Counted from the first letter of the stretch, positions 34,076 through 44,072 are shown. The stretch: DNA of 64,000 nucleotides from ZC4RG20 sp963782445 (GCA_963782445.1 CAWAJM010000001.1:4340001-4404000); one strand, 5' to 3'. Notes: generated by a model not told the origin, from the letters alone. Translations and numbers: made by a program.

Positions 34076-34347
34076 GCGCGTCTCGCGGCACTCGGAGCAG
34101 CGCGTGTACTGGGACGGGAGCGTGATGTTCCCCAGCGTTCCGAAACCGGTGCGATCGACTAGAAATATGGCCGGCGACTTGAAACACGCCTACGCTAGGC
34201 TCGGAACGAAGCACCGCGGGCCGGCGGGACGGGCATTATGTTCAGTCGGACCGAGCCTGCGCAGTTCCTAAAGCTTTTCGCCGCACGCGCCGACATATTG
34301 ACCGTTGCGCGGGCCGACCCAGAAGCCGGCGTTTCAAAGCCGCGGCC

Positions 34348-35922
34348 GTGGGAGCCCGGCAACCGAGCGCAGCGAAAACGGAGTTTTTCTTGCTAACGGC
34401 AGAACTGAGAAGGCAGCTCGAGTCCTGCAACACCTTGCCGAGCCCGCCCAGCGTCGCAACGAAGATCATTCGGCTCGCGAACGACCCGGAAGCCGACATC
34501 GCGCGAATTGCACAGGTGCTCGCGCTCGATCCCGCGATCACGGCCAAAATCCTTCGCATTGCAAACTCGCCCATGTACTCGCGCCAGCGCAAAACCGAAA
34601 ATTTGCGGCAGGCTCTGATGGTTATGGGGCTGAACGCCACGATTTCGCTCGCCCTGTCTTTTTCGCTGCTGAAGTCTTGGCAGAGCGACGAGGACTCGGG
34701 CGGCCTCGATTACCCGCTCTACTGGCGACGCGCGCTGCTTGCCGCGACCTCTAGCCACGTGCTCGCGAAGGCCATCGGGGTGAAGGACGGTGAGGAGCTG
34801 TTTCTCGCCTGCCTGATTCAAGACATCGGCTTGATGGCGCTGGACCGCACGGTGCCGCACCTGTACGAGGGGCTCGGTGCCGAGCAGGTCCGCCACTCTG
34901 TGCTGATTGCCCGCGAGCGCGAGCGCCTCGGCGTCGACCATGCCGTCGTGAGCGGCTGGCTGCTCGATAATTGGCACTTCCCGGAACGCACGCAGGCCGT
35001 CGTGGCTGCGAGCCACGACCCCGAGAAGCTGCCGCGGCAAACCGCGAACGGCGTATTCGCCCGCTGCGTCGCGCTCGCGAGCCTGATCGCGGAAGTATTT
35101 CTCGATGACGCCGATGAAAGAAGTTTTGCGGCGCTCGCGGACTGCGCGCAAGCGTATCTCGCACTCGACAAGGAAGTGCTCAGCGACCTGCTGGCCGAGA
35201 TCCGCAGCATAATCCCGGATGCCGAGAGCATCTTCGCCACGGAGATCCTGTCGGCCGAAAGATCCGATCAGATCATCGAGGAGGCGCGCGAAGCTTTGAT
35301 TCTGCGCAATCTGCAAGCCCTCCAGGTTGTCGACCAATTGAAAGTGAGCACCGAGTCACTCGAGAAGCGTACACGCCGGCTCGAGGAGACCAATAGGCGC
35401 GATCCGCTCACGCGCCTCTATAACCGCTCTTATCTCGATCAGTACCTGCAGGACGCTTTCGAGAGGAGCACGCGCGACGGCAGCCCTCTCAGCATCGCGT
35501 TCGCCGATCTCGACCGGTTCAAGTCGGTGAACGACACGTTCGGCCATACGGCCGGCGACCAGATTCTCATGACGACGGCGAATGTGCTCAAGACGAACGT
35601 GCGCATCTCGGACGTGGTCGCGCGCTACGGCGGGGAGGAGTTCATGCTGGTGTTTCCATGCACCGGCTATGCGCTGCTCAAGGCGATCTGCGAGCGCGTC
35701 GTGTGCGCGTTCCAGGAGACGCGGCACGATGTCGGCGTGAAGCGCGACTTGAGCGTGACCGTATCGATCGGCATGGCAACGCACAACGAAACGCACAAGT
35801 TCCGCAGCGTCGACGAGCTCGTGAAGGGCGCAGACAAGGCCCTATATACGGCTAAGCTTCAGGGCCGCAATCGCAGCGTGTCGTTCGAACTCGCCGCGAC
35901 GGGCACGCTCGCCTACATGTAG
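34348..35922 (+). CDS. HDOD-GGDEF diguanylate cyclase
   Basis: The product has 524 residues from GTG 34348 (a TTG at 34393 starts a slightly shorter form). Residues ~20-250 are an HDOD domain (LESCNTLPSPPSVATKIIRL, LDPAITAKILRIANSPMY, GLNATISLALSFSLLKSW), a catalytically inactive HD relative used for sensing. A helical linker with ESLEKRTRRLEETNRRD leads into GGDEF (about 350-515): DPLTRLYNRSYLDQYL, DLDRFKSVNDTFGHTAGD, active site RYGGEEF and the product-binding RxxD (RISD) just before it. It should make cyclic di-GMP with product inhibition, steering motility or biofilm. It has its own promoter region of about 270 bases. Confidence 0.93.
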   Translation: MGARQPSAAKTEFFLLTAELRRQLESCNTLPSPPSVATKIIRLANDPEADIARIAQVLALDPAITAKILRIANSPMYSRQRKTENLRQALMVMGLNATISLALSFSLLKSWQSDEDSGGLDYPLYWRRALLAATSSHVLAKAIGVKDGEELFLACLIQDIGLMALDRTVPHLYEGLGAEQVRHSVLIARERERLGVDHAVVSGWLLDNWHFPERTQAVVAASHDPEKLPRQTANGVFARCVALASLIAEVFLDDADERSFAALADCAQAYLALDKEVLSDLLAEIRSIIPDAESIFATEILSAERSDQIIEEAREALILRNLQALQVVDQLKVSTESLEKRTRRLEETNRRDPLTRLYNRSYLDQYLQDAFERSTRDGSPLSIAFADLDRFKSVNDTFGHTAGDQILMTTANVLKTNVRISDVVARYGGEEFMLVFPCTGYALLKAICERVVCAFQETRHDVGVKRDLSVTVSIGMATHNETHKFRSVDELVKGADKALYTAKLQGRNRSVSFELAATGTLAYM

Positions 35923-36039
35923 CCTGGTTCGGCGCGGCCGGATGACCTGACGAGGGCCACGAGTCTCTATCGGCCGGAACCGGCGGGCCCGGCTTGGCTG
36001 CCACAAGGTCCGCTCGGCCTTGAAGCGCCCTCCGGAGGC

Positions 36040-36867
36040 TCAAGTGTTCCCGCGCTCCCACATCTCCATGAAGTCGTATGCCGACATGAGGCGACGATGC
36101 CGCTCCTCAACGTGCACGCGGGTGTTCGGATCCGTGGTGATATAGAACTGGCCCGCGGCAACTGCGGCCACGATTCGGCGCGCCACCTCGTCGGGCTTCA
36201 TCCCGGCAGCCGTATCGGGCGGGGTCGTCGCATACTCGTTCGGCCCGCCCAGGCTGCCTCGATGCTGTGCCGAGGTGACGTAGAAATCGCTGCTGACGGG
36301 GCCCGGCGTCACGACGGAAATTCCGATCGGGCTGCCTTGGAGCTCGTACTCGAGCGCCTCCGAGACCGCGACGATCGCGCTCTTCGACGCGGCATAGACA
36401 CCGTTGCGCCGATCCCTGACCACGAGGCCCGAGATCGACGCCGTGTTGACGATGTGGCCGGCCTCGCCATTGGCTCGCATCTTGGGCAGGAACGAGCGGA
36501 CGCCGTGAAGGACACCGTAGAGGTTGACTCCGAGGAGCCACTCCCAAACGTCATCCTCGACGTTCTCGATGAGCGGGCCGCGGATAAATACCGCGGCGTT
36601 ATTCATGAGCAGGTTGATCTTTCCGAAGCGGCGCTCGATTCGCTCCGCCGCGGCCTCGACCTCGGCCGCTACGGAAACGTCGACGTGGATCGGGAGGGCC
36701 TCTGCGCCGAGCGCCTCGACCTCTCGAGTCGCCGCATCGAGCGGCTCGGCCCGCAGGTCGAGCAGCGCCACCGACATGCCTTCGTGCGCGAAGGCCTTCG
36801 CGCAGGCGAGGCCGATGCCCGAAGCCGCGCCCGTGACCACCGCGACCTTGTCTTTGAACTCCCGCAT
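36040..36867 (-). CDS. Short-chain dehydrogenase/reductase (classical SDR)
   Basis: The 275-residue classical SDR has the NAD(P) loop VTGAASGIG (residues 12-20), LLMNNAAVF (NNAG variant), the catalytic Ser in NTASISGLV and the Tyr/Lys pair in VYAASKSA. The PGPVSSDFYV loop follows. The lid region around SAQHRGSLGGPNEYATTPPD determines the substrate, which I cannot name. It is cytosolic. The gene is flanked by about 120 bases from the HDOD-GGDEF stop (convergent) and by a 400-base gap on its 5' side. Confidence 0.92.
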   Translation of the reverse strand: MREFKDKVAVVTGAASGIGLACAKAFAHEGMSVALLDLRAEPLDAATREVEALGAEALPIHVDVSVAAEVEAAAERIERRFGKINLLMNNAAVFIRGPLIENVEDDVWEWLLGVNLYGVLHGVRSFLPKMRANGEAGHIVNTASISGLVVRDRRNGVYAASKSAIVAVSEALEYELQGSPIGISVVTPGPVSSDFYVTSAQHRGSLGGPNEYATTPPDTAAGMKPDEVARRIVAAVAAGQFYITTDPNTRVHVEERHRRLMSAYDFMEMWERGNT

Positions 36868-37272
36868 TTCCCGGGCCCGCCGCTGCCTCGACCGGCTGAG
36901 TATAGACGACAGTGCCGCAGGGCCTGCGATTTTGTCGGTCTTCGGTTAGAGCAAGTGCCGTGCCGGCGACCGGTTCGTGGATCCGCCAAGTTCCGCCGGC
37001 CGACCCGCATAAAGCCCTTGCGGCACTGACGGCCGCCCGACTACTTCGCGTAAGGGACGCACGGCGGCCTGCGATTCCGTACTCATGGCCGTTCGCCGTT
37101 CCTCGTAATCGTCCGCGATTTAGGACGGGCACGAAGCGGTTGACGGACAATTCGGTATTTATGAGTTGCGCTAATCCGTCCGTCGGCTAGGATGGCCCGA
37201 GAGTCCTGGAAGTACTTGTGACGGCGTCGCCGTGCCGCAATTTGCGGTTCATAGAACAGTTGGGGTCAAACA
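36868..37272. other. Intergenic region, 400 bases, no gene seen
   Basis: This gap separates the divergent SDR gene (minus) and a small membrane protein (plus). It is less GC-rich around 37130-37180. Possible promoters of both genes lie here, but I see no clear -35/-10 pair, RNA gene or coding remnant. Confidence 0.4.
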
Positions 37273-37602
37273 GTGGAAATGCGCTCCAGAACGACTCGGG
37301 AAGTACTGACTCGGCGCACTTTCGCCGCCGTCGTCGTGTTCATCGCTTCGCTCGTGCTCGTCGAGGCCTCCGAGCACTTCCCGACTCATCTTTCGCCCAG
37401 TGGCCGCGGACTGGCGATTCTGGTCTGGGCCGCTGCCGGAATGTGGGTGTATCAGACGCCGTGCGTGGCATGCGGGAAGGCGTTGCGATGGCAAGCCTTC
37501 AATTGGGCATTTCGTCGTCACCGACACCCGCCAAAGTGCCCACACTGCGGGGTCAGTATCGACCGGCGCAGCATGGAGGGTCCAGCGCGGCCGCCAGATT
37601 GA
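37273..37602 (+). CDS. Small membrane protein with a zinc-ribbon tail
   Basis: The 109-residue protein (GTG 37273 or ATG 37279) has two membrane helices (TFAAVVVFIASLVLVEA and LAILVWAAAGMWVYQT). After them is a Cys4 module: CVAC, then CPHCG about 35 residues on, which would bind zinc on the cytoplasmic side. No known family name comes to mind. It is followed by a convergent carotenoid oxygenase gene. Confidence 0.65.
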   Translation: MEMRSRTTREVLTRRTFAAVVVFIASLVLVEASEHFPTHLSPSGRGLAILVWAAAGMWVYQTPCVACGKALRWQAFNWAFRRHRHPPKCPHCGVSIDRRSMEGPARPPD

Positions 37603-37671
37603 CCGTGTCGCGGCTGTACCGGGACCGGCGGTATCGATGGGATGGATCATTTGCTCTGTACGAAGGAAAGA

Positions 37672-39075
37672 TCAGGTTAGCGGCAGGACTCCGGCGCTCG
37701 CCCACACGCCGTGCACCTGAGGGCTCGATCTGAATGGCAGCGCGATGCGAGCCGACTCCTGCATCGTGGTCGCGTCGATGACATAGAGCTCGGTCGTCGC
37801 CCGAGGAACGTTATCCGCGACCGCAAGCAGATAGCCGTCGCCTTCCGTGACGGACCCGATCCGTGGAACGAACACGGGCTCGTGCACGGCGCGCCCGGGC
37901 CCCGGAAAGAACGGCCTCAGCTCGCCAGTATGCGTGTCGAAGCGGCCGATGCAGTTGCCGTCGGTTCGGCCGAGCACATCGCCGCGGTCGAAGCGTGCAT
38001 CCGCGTACTGCACGAACACGTAACGATATGGCAGGGTGCGAAAGCGCTCGTCGATCCGCGTGAAGCTCGATATCGGGGTCGAGAACAGCTCCTCTTCCTC
38101 GACCGAGCCGTCACGCGTGCCGAGATCGAGAGTGATGCGGCGAAACGTGTTCGGCGACGGCTTGTACGACGCGCCGCGCGTATCCGGAAAGAAGGGCCAC
38201 GGGTTGCCATTCGAGACCGGCCCCTCGAGCACGATGCGATTGCCCTCCGTGCGCGCGTTTGCGGTATGCACGATGCTGCGCTCGGGGCCGAAGACGAAGC
38301 GGATGTCTTCACTGCCGCCCTCCCGCGGGATCACGGCATGCCACGACGGCTTCGACGAGTCCCATGCCCAATGCTTTCCGCCGGCTTTGAGCCGTTCGAG
38401 GTCCGTCACGAAACCGCTGCCCGGAATCACGATGTGCTCGCCCGTGAGCCACATGTCATGCAGGGCGCTCGTATGCGGCGCTTCGAAGCGCCACTGCTTC
38501 GTGATGTTGCCCGCGCGGTCGAAGCAGCAGACGAACACGTCGCGTGAACACAGGCCGGTCGCCTCGTAGCCGTATCCGAAGGTCTCCCCGGTCGAGGGAT
38601 CGAGCTTCGGATGCGCAGTGAACGTCTGGCTCTTCCAGGCGCCCCCGAAATCCGTCGGACCGCGGGTTGCCAGCGTGTTCGGGTCGATCTCGTAGGGCAG
38701 CCCATCCTCCTTCGTTGCGAAGAGCCTGGCGCCAAGGATCACCGGTGTCGTGTTCGCCGCGGTCCGCCGATTCGGGTTCGCAGCATCGCGCACCTTCGGG
38801 TCGTCTGTGTAGGGGTTGCGGTAATAGCCATAGAGTTGCCGCCCTGCCGCGACCTGATTCCGATACCGCTCCGTCTGCACATAGCGGCCCCTGTAATGGG
38901 CCCGCCCGCCCTTCAGCCTGAACAGGCTGATGTAGCCGTCCGCTCCGAAAATGGTGTCGTCCTCGAAGAGGGGCGGATACAGCCAGTCGAGATGCATCCG
39001 ATACAAAGCGCCGTCGAGGTCCCTCGGCAGCTCGCCGGTCATCTCGCAGTCATGCAGATCGACCTCGAAACGCAT
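37672..39075 (-). CDS. Carotenoid oxygenase family protein
   Basis: The 467-residue seven-bladed propeller belongs to the carotenoid/stilbene cleavage dioxygenases. It opens with GELPRDLDGALYRMHLDWLY. The four iron-binding His are visible in FTAHPKLD, SALHDMWL, SIVHTANA and the C-terminal PQVHGVW. Family members cleave a double bond of apocarotenoids or stilbene-like lignin compounds with O2. With the LigE-like GST and the Rieske oxygenase elsewhere in the window, an aromatic-dimer substrate is possible, but that is inference. It is monocistronic. Confidence 0.93.
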   Translation of the reverse strand: MRFEVDLHDCEMTGELPRDLDGALYRMHLDWLYPPLFEDDTIFGADGYISLFRLKGGRAHYRGRYVQTERYRNQVAAGRQLYGYYRNPYTDDPKVRDAANPNRRTAANTTPVILGARLFATKEDGLPYEIDPNTLATRGPTDFGGAWKSQTFTAHPKLDPSTGETFGYGYEATGLCSRDVFVCCFDRAGNITKQWRFEAPHTSALHDMWLTGEHIVIPGSGFVTDLERLKAGGKHWAWDSSKPSWHAVIPREGGSEDIRFVFGPERSIVHTANARTEGNRIVLEGPVSNGNPWPFFPDTRGASYKPSPNTFRRITLDLGTRDGSVEEEELFSTPISSFTRIDERFRTLPYRYVFVQYADARFDRGDVLGRTDGNCIGRFDTHTGELRPFFPGPGRAVHEPVFVPRIGSVTEGDGYLLAVADNVPRATTELYVIDATTMQESARIALPFRSSPQVHGVWASAGVLPLT

Positions 39076-39349
39076 CGTTCAATCCTCCGCGTGGGTCTTA
39101 TGTGCTCCTCGACGAACACCGACCCGATAGTGGCCCTCGAGCCGGCCTGTTACGCCGCTTCGCGTACAGTGCGAGCTACCGGGAACGGTGCGGGGGCAGC
39201 AGCCGCGGCCGCCCGCGGAACCGCGCATCCCGTGTTCGCCCCTCTCGAAGTGGACAACGTCGTGCGAAGTCAATGCTAACGCAACGCCGCCGATGCCAAC
39301 ATTCGACCGTCGATGCCCGGCAAGCGTCGCGGCATGGTGTGGGTGCACG

Positions 39350-40072
39350 CTAGCCCGGGTCCTGGCGCCCGACCCGTGCGTCGCCCACGATGCGTCCGTC
39401 CACGAGCTCGATGGTCCGGTCGCAGTTCGCCGCGAGCCGTGTGTCGTGCGTCACGAGCAGCACGGCACACCCATACTCTTCGTTGAAGCGACGAAAGAGC
39501 GCGAACACCCCGCTCGCCGTGTGCGAGTCGAGGTTACCCGTCGGCTCGTCGGCGAGCAGCAGAGGCGGGCGCAGCAGCAGGGCACGGGCGATGGCTACGC
39601 GCTGCTGCTGGCCGCCGGAGAGCTCGCCGGGCTTGCGATCGGCGAAGCGCTCGAGGCCGACCTCGGCGAGCAGCGCCCTACCCTGCGCCAAGGTCTCGGC
39701 GGCGGGCCGTCCCTGCGTGAGCATCGACGGCATGAGCACGTTCTCGAGCGCCGAAAAGGCCGGAATCAGATGATGGAACTGAAACACAAAACCGATGGCC
39801 GCCGCCCTCAGGGCCGTCCGGGATGCATCGTCGAGTCCGCGCGTCGCTCGACCCACGAGGTAGAGCTCACCGGCGGTCGGGACATCGAGCAGGCCGATGA
39901 CGTTGAGCAGGGTGCTCTTGCCCGATCCCGAGGGACCGACCAGCGCCACGAAGTCCCTGCGGGCGAGAGCGAAATCGATGCCGTGCAACACTTCGACCTC
40001 GGTCGACCGGCCGACGTTGTAGGACTTGCGCAGACGGGTGAGCCGCAGGACGTCGGCCTCCGGCTCAGACAT
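39350..40072 (-). CDS. ABC transporter ATP-binding protein (LolD/MacB type)
   Basis: The 240-residue nucleotide-binding subunit has Walker A GPSGSGKST, Q-loop FQFHHLIPAFSALENV, signature LSGGQQQRVAIARAL, Walker B LLLADEPTGNLDS and the H-loop LLVTHD. The LNVIGLLDVPTAGE stretch is typical of the LolD/MacB/FtsE group, which pairs with FtsX-like permeases. Its start overlaps the end of the upstream permease by 8 bases, and it is the last gene of a three-gene exporter operon (adaptor, permease, ATPase). Confidence 0.95.
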   Translation of the reverse strand: MSEPEADVLRLTRLRKSYNVGRSTEVEVLHGIDFALARRDFVALVGPSGSGKSTLLNVIGLLDVPTAGELYLVGRATRGLDDASRTALRAAAIGFVFQFHHLIPAFSALENVLMPSMLTQGRPAAETLAQGRALLAEVGLERFADRKPGELSGGQQQRVAIARALLLRPPLLLADEPTGNLDSHTASGVFALFRRFNEEYGCAVLLVTHDTRLAANCDRTIELVDGRIVGDARVGRQDPG

Positions 40073-41267
40073 TGCGGATGGCCTCGACGGGATCGAGCCG
40101 TGCCGCGCGCTGGGCCGGAACGGCCGCGGCGAGCAGGCCCGTCGCGCAGGCAACCAGCATGGCCGTCGGCACGAGCGCCGGCGGCAGCGGGACGACGAAC
40201 AACCCTGGCCCAAAGGTATTGAAGACCCAGACCATGCCGAAGCCAACCAGCGCGCCGACGCCCGAGCCCACGAGGCCGAGCACGGCGCCCTGGATCAGAA
40301 AGACGCCGAGCATTTGCCCGCGCGTCGTCCCCATCGCCCGCAGGATGCCGATCTCACGCGTGCGCTGCACGACGCTGACCGACAGCACGCTCGCGATCCC
40401 GAGCGCGACCGATAGCCCGACGAACAGGCTGATGAGGTTCGTCGAAAGACTCTGCGCGCTCAGCGCGTTCAACAACTGCGAGTTCGTCTGCATCCAGCTC
40501 TCGGACTTCAGCCCCGTGAGCCGCCCTATGCGCCTGGCAACGCGATCGGCTGAGAAGATATCGTCCACGGTCACATCGATGACCGTGACGCCGCCCGGCA
40601 GACCCAGCAGAGACTGCGCCTGTTTGAGATCCACGTAGACATTGCGCGAATCGACTTCGCGCACGCCGAGCTCGAAAATGCCTGCCACCGTGACGATCGC
40701 CGCCCCGGACTGGCCCGACTCGAGGCGCATCTTGTCGCCGACGCGCAACCCGAGATTCTTCGCGAGCAGCGAACCGATGACGGCGTCGCCCGCACCGACC
40801 TTGAGACGCCCTGCGACCATATAGCGGCCGAGCGGAATGATGCGCTCATACCGCGGCACATCGATGCCGAGCAAAGCCGCCGACTCGCGCGCCACCCCGC
40901 GCCGCGCGAATGCCGGGCCCGAGGCCACGGGCGAGACGGCCGTCACGCGCGGCAGCCCATCGATCTCGTCCCGCACCTGCTGCCAACTGTTGATCGAGCG
41001 CAGGCGCTGGGCGCGTTCGTCCTCGAGGACGAGTTGCAGCGTGCCGGGCGCCGCCGGCACCACGCGGTTGGCCTCCTCCAGCGGCTGGACGCGAATGTGC
41101 GCCTGCGTTCCGAGCGTGCGCTCGATCGTGTTCTGCTGCAAACCGGAAATGAGCGCCGTCAGGAACACGATCACGGCGACGCCGACGGCGACGCCGACGA
41201 GGATCAGCGCCGTCTGCATGTTCCGCTCGCGCAGAAACTTCAGCGCAATCGTCCACTCGACCCACAT
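40065..41267 (-). CDS. ABC transporter permease, FtsX/MacB-like
   Basis: The 400-residue protein has an N-terminal helix (MQTALILVGVAVGVAVIVFLTALISGLQQN), a periplasmic MacB-PCD-like domain of about 230 residues (including VTAVSPVASGPAFARRGV and VAGIFELGVREVDSRNVYVD), then three C-terminal helices of the FtsX domain (VGLSVALGIASVLSVSVVQR, REIGILRAMGTTRGQMLGVF). This arrangement belongs to exporters that act as mechanotransmitters rather than moving the substrate through the membrane. The gene lies 5 bases after the adaptor stop. Confidence 0.94.
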   Translation of the reverse strand: MWVEWTIALKFLRERNMQTALILVGVAVGVAVIVFLTALISGLQQNTIERTLGTQAHIRVQPLEEANRVVPAAPGTLQLVLEDERAQRLRSINSWQQVRDEIDGLPRVTAVSPVASGPAFARRGVARESAALLGIDVPRYERIIPLGRYMVAGRLKVGAGDAVIGSLLAKNLGLRVGDKMRLESGQSGAAIVTVAGIFELGVREVDSRNVYVDLKQAQSLLGLPGGVTVIDVTVDDIFSADRVARRIGRLTGLKSESWMQTNSQLLNALSAQSLSTNLISLFVGLSVALGIASVLSVSVVQRTREIGILRAMGTTRGQMLGVFLIQGAVLGLVGSGVGALVGFGMVWVFNTFGPGLFVVPLPPALVPTAMLVACATGLLAAAVPAQRAARLDPVEAIRNV

Positions 41268-41272
41268 CGCGA

Positions 41273-42457
41273 TTACTCGAAGCCGGCCGGGGGCGCGTTG
41301 CGGTCGGCGTCCGCACGATTTCTTCGGTTCCGGTCGTCGCCATAGGCGGCAGAGCCAGCCGGCTCGACGGCAACGCGCACGCGCCTGCCAACTTTCGTCG
41401 CATCCGGATCGCGGAGCACGACATCCCCTGCGCGAAGGCCCTCCGTGATCTCGCTCATGCCGAGGCCCTCGAGCCCGAGGGTCACCGCCACGGCCGCCAC
41501 GCGACCGTCGCGCACGGCGTACACGCGCGCCTGGTGCCCCTGCCTGTCGGTCACCGCGTCGTTCGGCACCGCGACCGCGCGCTCCCGCCGCGCCGCTTCG
41601 ATGTTGACCGAGACCGTCATGTCCTGAATCAGGAAGGGCGGCGCCGGCGCCACGGCGAGCCGCACATCGACGGTCCCGCGGTCAGGATCGACGCGCGGCG
41701 CGATCAGCGTCACGACGGCGTCGAAGACGCGATCCGGATAGGCATCGGCAACGCAGCGTGCATGCTGGCCGAGCGCGAGCGCACCCAGGTTCTTTTCGTC
41801 GACCGGCACCAGCAGCTCGGTGCGGCCGCTGCGCGCGATCGTGAACAACACTTGTCCGGGCTGCACGACGTCGCCGGGCTCGGCGTTGCGGGTCAGCACC
41901 TTACCGGCGATCTGCGAACGCACGCGCGTCTTGGCAAAGCCCGCCTCCGCGGCCGCGAGACGCGCTCGCAGCGTCGCCTCTTCGGAGCCGTCCGGCGCGA
42001 GCGCGGCCGCGGTGAGCCTCGCGGTACCTACGCTGGCCGCGGCCACCGTTTCCGCCTGCGCTGCCTGCTCGACGGCCTCGCGTGAGAGCAGCTTGCGCGC
42101 GAAAAGCTCCCGCCGGCGGGCCGTCTCGCGCTGAGCCTGCGCCAGCTTCGCTTCGGCCTCGCGAAGCCGCACCTGTGCCTGCGGACGCTGCGTATGCACG
42201 AGATCCTCCAACGCGGCCTTGGCCTCGCGCACCTGCGCCTCGAGATCGTCGGCCCTCAGAACGGCCAGCACCTCGCCCGGGGCGACCTCGTCGCCTTCCT
42301 TGACGAGCCGCTCGAGCACCACGCCTGTAATCTCGCTGCCGACCGCGGCCGTCGACGCCGCCACGACGCGCCCCGTGGCGACGACGGTCTGGACAAGCGG
42401 CCGCGACTCGACGCGATACGCCGGCACGACGGGCCCCTCCCAGGCGCGGTACAACAC
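41273..42457 (-). CDS. Periplasmic adaptor subunit (HlyD/MacA-like) of the ABC exporter
   Basis: The protein of ~394 residues or more has the adaptor layout: barrel-sandwich half VVATGRVVAASTAAVGSEIT and LVKEGDEVAPGEVLAVL, a long helical hairpin (VREAKAALEDLV ... RETARRRELFARKLLSRE), the second half lipoyl segment NAEPGDVVQPGQVLF, and beta-barrel/MP domains. It links the permease to an outer-membrane channel. The N-terminal membrane anchor (ALAGAILVLAIAGVVLYRAW) is coded upstream of the first conventional start codon (GTG 42457) and downstream of an in-frame TAG. The only well-placed ribosome-binding site (GGAGG) precedes an ATC at 42526, so the true start may be a rare codon. Confidence 0.87.
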   Translation of the reverse strand: MLYRAWEGPVVPAYRVESRPLVQTVVATGRVVAASTAAVGSEITGVVLERLVKEGDEVAPGEVLAVLRADDLEAQVREAKAALEDLVHTQRPQAQVRLREAEAKLAQAQRETARRRELFARKLLSREAVEQAAQAETVAAASVGTARLTAAALAPDGSEEATLRARLAAAEAGFAKTRVRSQIAGKVLTRNAEPGDVVQPGQVLFTIARSGRTELLVPVDEKNLGALALGQHARCVADAYPDRVFDAVVTLIAPRVDPDRGTVDVRLAVAPAPPFLIQDMTVSVNIEAARRERAVAVPNDAVTDRQGHQARVYAVRDGRVAAVAVTLGLEGLGMSEITEGLRAGDVVLRDPDATKVGRRVRVAVEPAGSAAYGDDRNRRNRADADRNAPPAGFE

Positions 42458-42681
42458 GACGCCCGCGATCGCCAGAACGAGGATGGCTCCGGCCAGAGCG
42501 GCGCGCCGCCAGCGGTTCGCAACGATTTGTACGGCCTCCGGGACTGGTTCGTGTCCCTATTGTATTCGCGCCAGCGGCGGAACCGGATGCGCCTCCCCCC
42601 GAGAGCCCGATTCGCGATTTGGTGCATAGGGAAGCCTACAACAGCCGTCCGCGGCCTCGGAGGCCCCGCTCCGCCCAGACC

Positions 42682-42756
42682 CCGATTTCCCGGGGGTTCT
42701 CTGCGAGACGACGTACGCGATGACGCCGTAGATCCCGATGAGACCGAGGACCAGGC
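42682..42756 (-). pseudogene. Fragment of an ABC (ADOP-like) permease
   Basis: Minus-strand translation gives VLGLIGIYGVIAYVVSQRTP, which matches the highly conserved IGIYGVISYxVxQRTrEIG stretch of duplicated orphan ABC permeases (FtsX C-terminal domain). Nothing before or after it fits the family. It abuts the HiPIP fragment on the other strand, so a recombination joint lies near 42755. Confidence 0.5.
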
Positions 42757-42811
42757 GATTTACTACGTCGAAGACGCCACGCAAGTCGACAGGTCGAAGC
42801 GGACCGCATAG
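42755..42811 (+). pseudogene. Fragment of a high-potential iron-sulfur protein gene
   Basis: Plus-strand translation AIYYVEDATQVDRS followed by KRTA and a stop. The 44 bases 42755-42798 match 58481-58524 of the intact HiPIP gene (minus strand) with a single mismatch. The cluster-binding Cys residues are lost. The fragment lies directly before G8 copy 1 in the same orientation, mirroring the intact HiPIP before G8 copy 3. Confidence 0.8.
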
Positions 42812-44072
42812 GGCAGTCGCCCGCGGGTTCAGCCGCCAGCCTGTTGCCCTTCGATCGCTTGACTGTTATACGATGGCGGTCGGGAGAATCGTTTTTATTT
42901 GCCGCTCAAATGCGGATCCGGGCCTTCTTCGAGCACGGGGGATTGATGCCGTGAGAAAACAATATCGCTCGTTCCTTCCTGCATTGCTCTTTCCAGCCCT
43001 TTTCCTCCTCAGCGTAAGCGCTGATGTCGAGGCTCAGCAAGGAAGCTCTTCGCAGGCTGCTGGGGCGCTCTGGTCCAATCCTGCCACCTGGCCTTCCGGG
43101 AAAGTGCCAGGGGAAGGCGATAAGGTCACGATTGGGCGGGGTATGAACGTGGTCCTCGATGTCAGTCCGCCGCCGCTGCACGGTTTGACGATCGACGGCA
43201 AACTCAGCTTTTCAAACAATGCCGACCTTGAACTCACCACGGAGTGGGTCTTGATACACGGGGAGCTGGACATCGGCAGCGAAACCCACCCCCACACGCG
43301 CAAGGCGACCATCACCCTCACCGATAACGTCCCCGATGAAAACATCAGTGGCATGGGTGACCGCGGGATCATGCTCCTGGGCGGAATCCTGAGCCTGCAC
43401 GGGGATCGGGAGAATTCCTGGACCAAGCTGGCCAAGACGGCCGAAGCAGGCAGCAACACCATAAACGTCCTGAACGCCGCCGGCTGGCGGGTCGGTGACG
43501 CGATTGTCCTCGCGTCCACGGATTACGACCCTTATCAGGCCGAGAGGCGGACCATTTCCGCCATCAAGGGCAATACGATCACGCTGGACGAGAAGCTCAA
43601 CTACATGCATTACGGCAAGATCACGTTCGGCGTGGATGAACGTGGCGAAGTCGGCATGCTGACGCGCAATATCCTTATCCAGTCTTCGCCCGACTCGGAA
43701 AAGACCCTCTTCGGCGGGCACGTGATGGCGATGGTCGGGAGCAAAATGTACGTCTCCGGCGTCGAGTTCAATCGCATGGGTCAGAACCTGCATCTGGCCC
43801 GGTATCCGATCCACTGGCATCTGGTCGGCGATGCGAAAGGGCAGTACATCCAGAACTCCGCGATTCACGACACCTACAGCCGCTGCGTGACCGTGCATGG
43901 CACAAACTTCGTACGCGTCGAAAACAATGTGACCTACAACAACATCGGTCACTGCTTCTTCCTCGAAGACGGCGCCGAGCACGGCAACGAATTCGTTCAC
44001 AACTTAGGCATCCTGACCAAGTGCCATCCGGACAAGCCGTGCGTCCCGACCAACCTCGCCGCAGCTGGAGAG
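42805..44072 (+). repeat. Long direct repeat, copy A (upstream region and 5' part of G8 gene 1)
   Basis: Apart from one extra base in the other copy, 42805-44072 appears identical to 50794-52062. It covers 146 bases of upstream non-coding sequence, the start codon and the first ~1.1 kb of the gene. Beyond 44072 the two genes diverge sharply. Confidence 0.93.
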
